Shown piece after piece: positions 62,760 to 64,000 of a stretch of 64,000 bases of DNA. The position numbers and the translations under genes were made by a program. The stretch lies in the NCBI RefSeq assembly GCF_045277565.1, contig NZ_CP123584.1:2604001-2668000 (forward strand), in the 5' to 3' direction. A model generated the notes under the pieces. The model searched no databases. It saw only the letters and a list, made by a program, of their open reading frames with translations, and was not told the origin of the DNA. This stretch comes from Aliisedimentitalea scapharcae. GTDB taxonomy: Bacteria; Pseudomonadota; Alphaproteobacteria; Rhodobacterales; Rhodobacteraceae. The stretch's first letter is position 1, and each line of letters begins with the position of its first letter.

Positions 62760-63299
62760 ATGTCACAGCGTCCATATGTCATCGACACAATGATTTCGGC
62801 CAAGACGATTGCGGCGCGGATCGAAGAGTTGAGCCGCGAAATCCATGACGAATTCGAGGGCACGGACAAGTTGATCGTGGTCGGCCTGTTGCGGGGCAGT
62901 TTCGTGTTCATCGCCGATCTGGTGCGTGAATTGGACCTCCCGATCGAAGTCGACTTCCTCGAAGCCTCCTCTTATGGAGACAGCATGCAAAGCAGTCGAG
63001 AAGTACGCATTCTCAAAGACTTGCGTGGTGCAATTGAAGGACGTGACGTGTTGGTCGTCGAAGATATCGTCGATACCGGGCATACCCTGAACCATGTCAC
63101 CCACCTATTGGCAAGCCGCAATCCCGCGCGCCTTAAATCCATCGCCCTGCTGGACAAACCCAGCCGGCGCGAAGTCGATTTCCGCTCGGATTACATCGGC
63201 TTTGAAATTCCGGATGAATTTGTCGTGGGGTATGGCATCGACTATGCCCAACGCAATCGCAACCTCCCGTTTATTGGCAAGGTCCGCTTTGTCGAATAA
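62760..63299 (+). CDS. hpt: Hypoxanthine phosphoribosyltransferase
   Basis: 179 aa. Converts hypoxanthine (and guanine) with PRPP to IMP/GMP. VGLLRGSFVFIADLVREL supplies the N-terminal loop, LVVEDIVDTGHTLNHV is the PRPP-binding motif with two acidic residues, and DKPSRREVDFRSDYIGFEI the purine-binding region; EFVVGYGIDYAQRNRNLPFI is characteristic of Hpt. ATG 62760 has a GGGGGG stretch close upstream; the in-frame extension to 62607 overlaps the divergent gene and is rejected. Confidence 0.95.
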   Translation: MSQRPYVIDTMISAKTIAARIEELSREIHDEFEGTDKLIVVGLLRGSFVFIADLVRELDLPIEVDFLEASSYGDSMQSSREVRILKDLRGAIEGRDVLVVEDIVDTGHTLNHVTHLLASRNPARLKSIALLDKPSRREVDFRSDYIGFEIPDEFVVGYGIDYAQRNRNLPFIGKVRFVE

Positions 63300-63360
63300 T
63301 CCCACGGCAGGGTCCGATTAACGTTTCCCAATTTTGGCAGGTGCCCCTAGGCTGACACAG

Positions 63361-64000
63361 ATGCTCTGCCTCATCCGCCGCTTTGTCCGCCAACATTGGC
63401 AGGGCCAGATCGCGCCGCTCCCGACGGTATTGATCACCGTTCTAGGGTTGCGGATGCTGGTCTTTTCCGGTGGCGGCCTGTGGTTGATCCCGGACATTGC
63501 GCTGTTGATCTGGCAATTGGTGGGTGCCATTCGATCCTTGCGCCGCCATTTGGACAGCGGCCCGCAGTTGGTGGCCTTTTTGGCGGGCCTCGCGGTGGTT
63601 GGGGTCTGTGTGGTGCTGACGGTTCTGCCGCATCTGGACAGCCTGGCCCGGCGCAGCGCCGTGGCACCGCCGGTATGGACGCCGCGCGTGGGCGATGTGA
63701 CATTGACAGGGACCACGCTTTATCTGCGCGGGCCGGTCGATTTCGACATGTTTGAAACCACACGGCAAATGCTCGCGGTCCATCCGGGCGTTACGCGATT
63801 GATTCTAAACAGCGATGGTGGGCTGATCTATGCGGCCAGGGCCGTGGCTCTGCAGGTACACCACCACCGTTTGGAGACACATGTCGACGGCACCTGTGCC
63901 TCGGCCTGCACATTGATCTTTATCGCAGGGGTCCGCCGCAGCCTGGCACCCACCGGGCGATTGGGGTTCCACGCCTACAAGCTGGACGCCCCCCAACAGC
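63361..64000 (+). CDS. Membrane-anchored ClpP-fold protein (3' end beyond window)
   Basis: Open from ATG 63361 to the window end (213 codons seen). Three hydrophobic segments (about 22-40, 44-58, 78-98) form an N-terminal membrane part. A soluble domain then starts near residue 115, with LYLRGPVDFDMFETT, LILNSDGGLIYAARAVAL and DGTCASACTLIFIAGVRRSL, where the Ser after CA sits like the nucleophile of ClpP/crotonase-fold serine peptidases. GRLGFHAYK follows, with a possible catalytic His. Members in Rhodobacterales are called periplasmic-protein-like; the role is unknown. Confidence 0.82.
   Translation, partial: MLCLIRRFVRQHWQGQIAPLPTVLITVLGLRMLVFSGGGLWLIPDIALLIWQLVGAIRSLRRHLDSGPQLVAFLAGLAVVGVCVVLTVLPHLDSLARRSAVAPPVWTPRVGDVTLTGTTLYLRGPVDFDMFETTRQMLAVHPGVTRLILNSDGGLIYAARAVALQVHHHRLETHVDGTCASACTLIFIAGVRRSLAPTGRLGFHAYKLDAPQQ

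Noticed and set aside
1..64000. CRISPR arrays, tRNA/rRNA genes, prophage or defence islands
   Set aside because: No regularly spaced direct repeats, no T-loop/acceptor patterns in the intergenic gaps, and no integrase or phage structural genes seen by eye.

Overview
The window reads as a chromosome segment of an alphaproteobacterium, most likely Rhodobacterales (Roseobacter clade). Three things support this: the gene order nifR3/dusB-ntrB-ntrC-ntrY-ntrX followed by trkA-trkH-hfq-hflX; the zwf-pgl-pgi operon; and an ispDF fusion beside pgpA and the CinA C-terminal domain. Coding density is high, with moderately high GC and many ATGA, GTGA or TTGA stop/start overlaps. It is mostly core metabolism and regulation. 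I see no CRISPR array, prophage, tRNA or rRNA gene, and only one weak hint of a degraded insertion sequence (about 1.79 kb).

Layout: a truncated SAM-domain/class III cyclase/ATPase protein (1-1350, minus) precedes a gene-poor stretch (1351-2109) and the oxidative pentose-phosphate/Entner-Doudoroff entry operon zwf-pgl-pgi (minus). Next come an orphan radical SAM enzyme, a secreted SYLF protein, usg, gyrA, an M32 carboxypeptidase with heme A synthase, trmJ, a ThiE-like enzyme, a head-to-head pair of exported or membrane proteins (HupE/UreJ-like and DUF4198-like), the pseudouridine catabolism pair psuK-psuG, a DUF502 protein, and bdhA with a patatin-like lipase. From 22 to 35 kb lie a probable small RNA, an oligopeptide-type solute-binding protein, a fatty acid desaturase, a frameshifted SDR, an XRE-cupin regulator divergent from an acyl-CoA-ligase-like gene, FrnE/DsbA, a small K+ channel, a frameshifted Bcr/CflA transporter, a TPR protein, and an envelope pair (DUF2092 plus a proline-rich peptidoglycan-binding protein).

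From 35 kb on: mfd, a membrane protein, hemB, a Tat lipoprotein with a SYLF domain, a beta-hydroxyacid dehydrogenase, penicillin acylase, hflX-hfq, trkH-trkA, a small lipoprotein, ntrX-ntrY-ntrC-ntrB-dusB, ispDF-pgpA-cinA(C), an ammonium transporter, MmgE/PrpD, a Coq10/RatA START protein, hpt, and a truncated membrane-anchored ClpP-fold protein. Nitrogen control (ntrBC, ntrYX, amt), K+ uptake (trkAH) and the Hfq/HflX pair form the main regulatory block.

Most notable points: both NtrC and NtrX lack the GAFTGA sigma-54 contact motif; two single-base frameshifts lie in G/C-rich runs (SDR and MFS genes); an intergenic region of about 160 bp has a promoter-like element and a strong intrinsic terminator on the minus strand and no convincing protein; two divergent genes have overlapping start codons; and there are several perfect long hairpins at gene ends.
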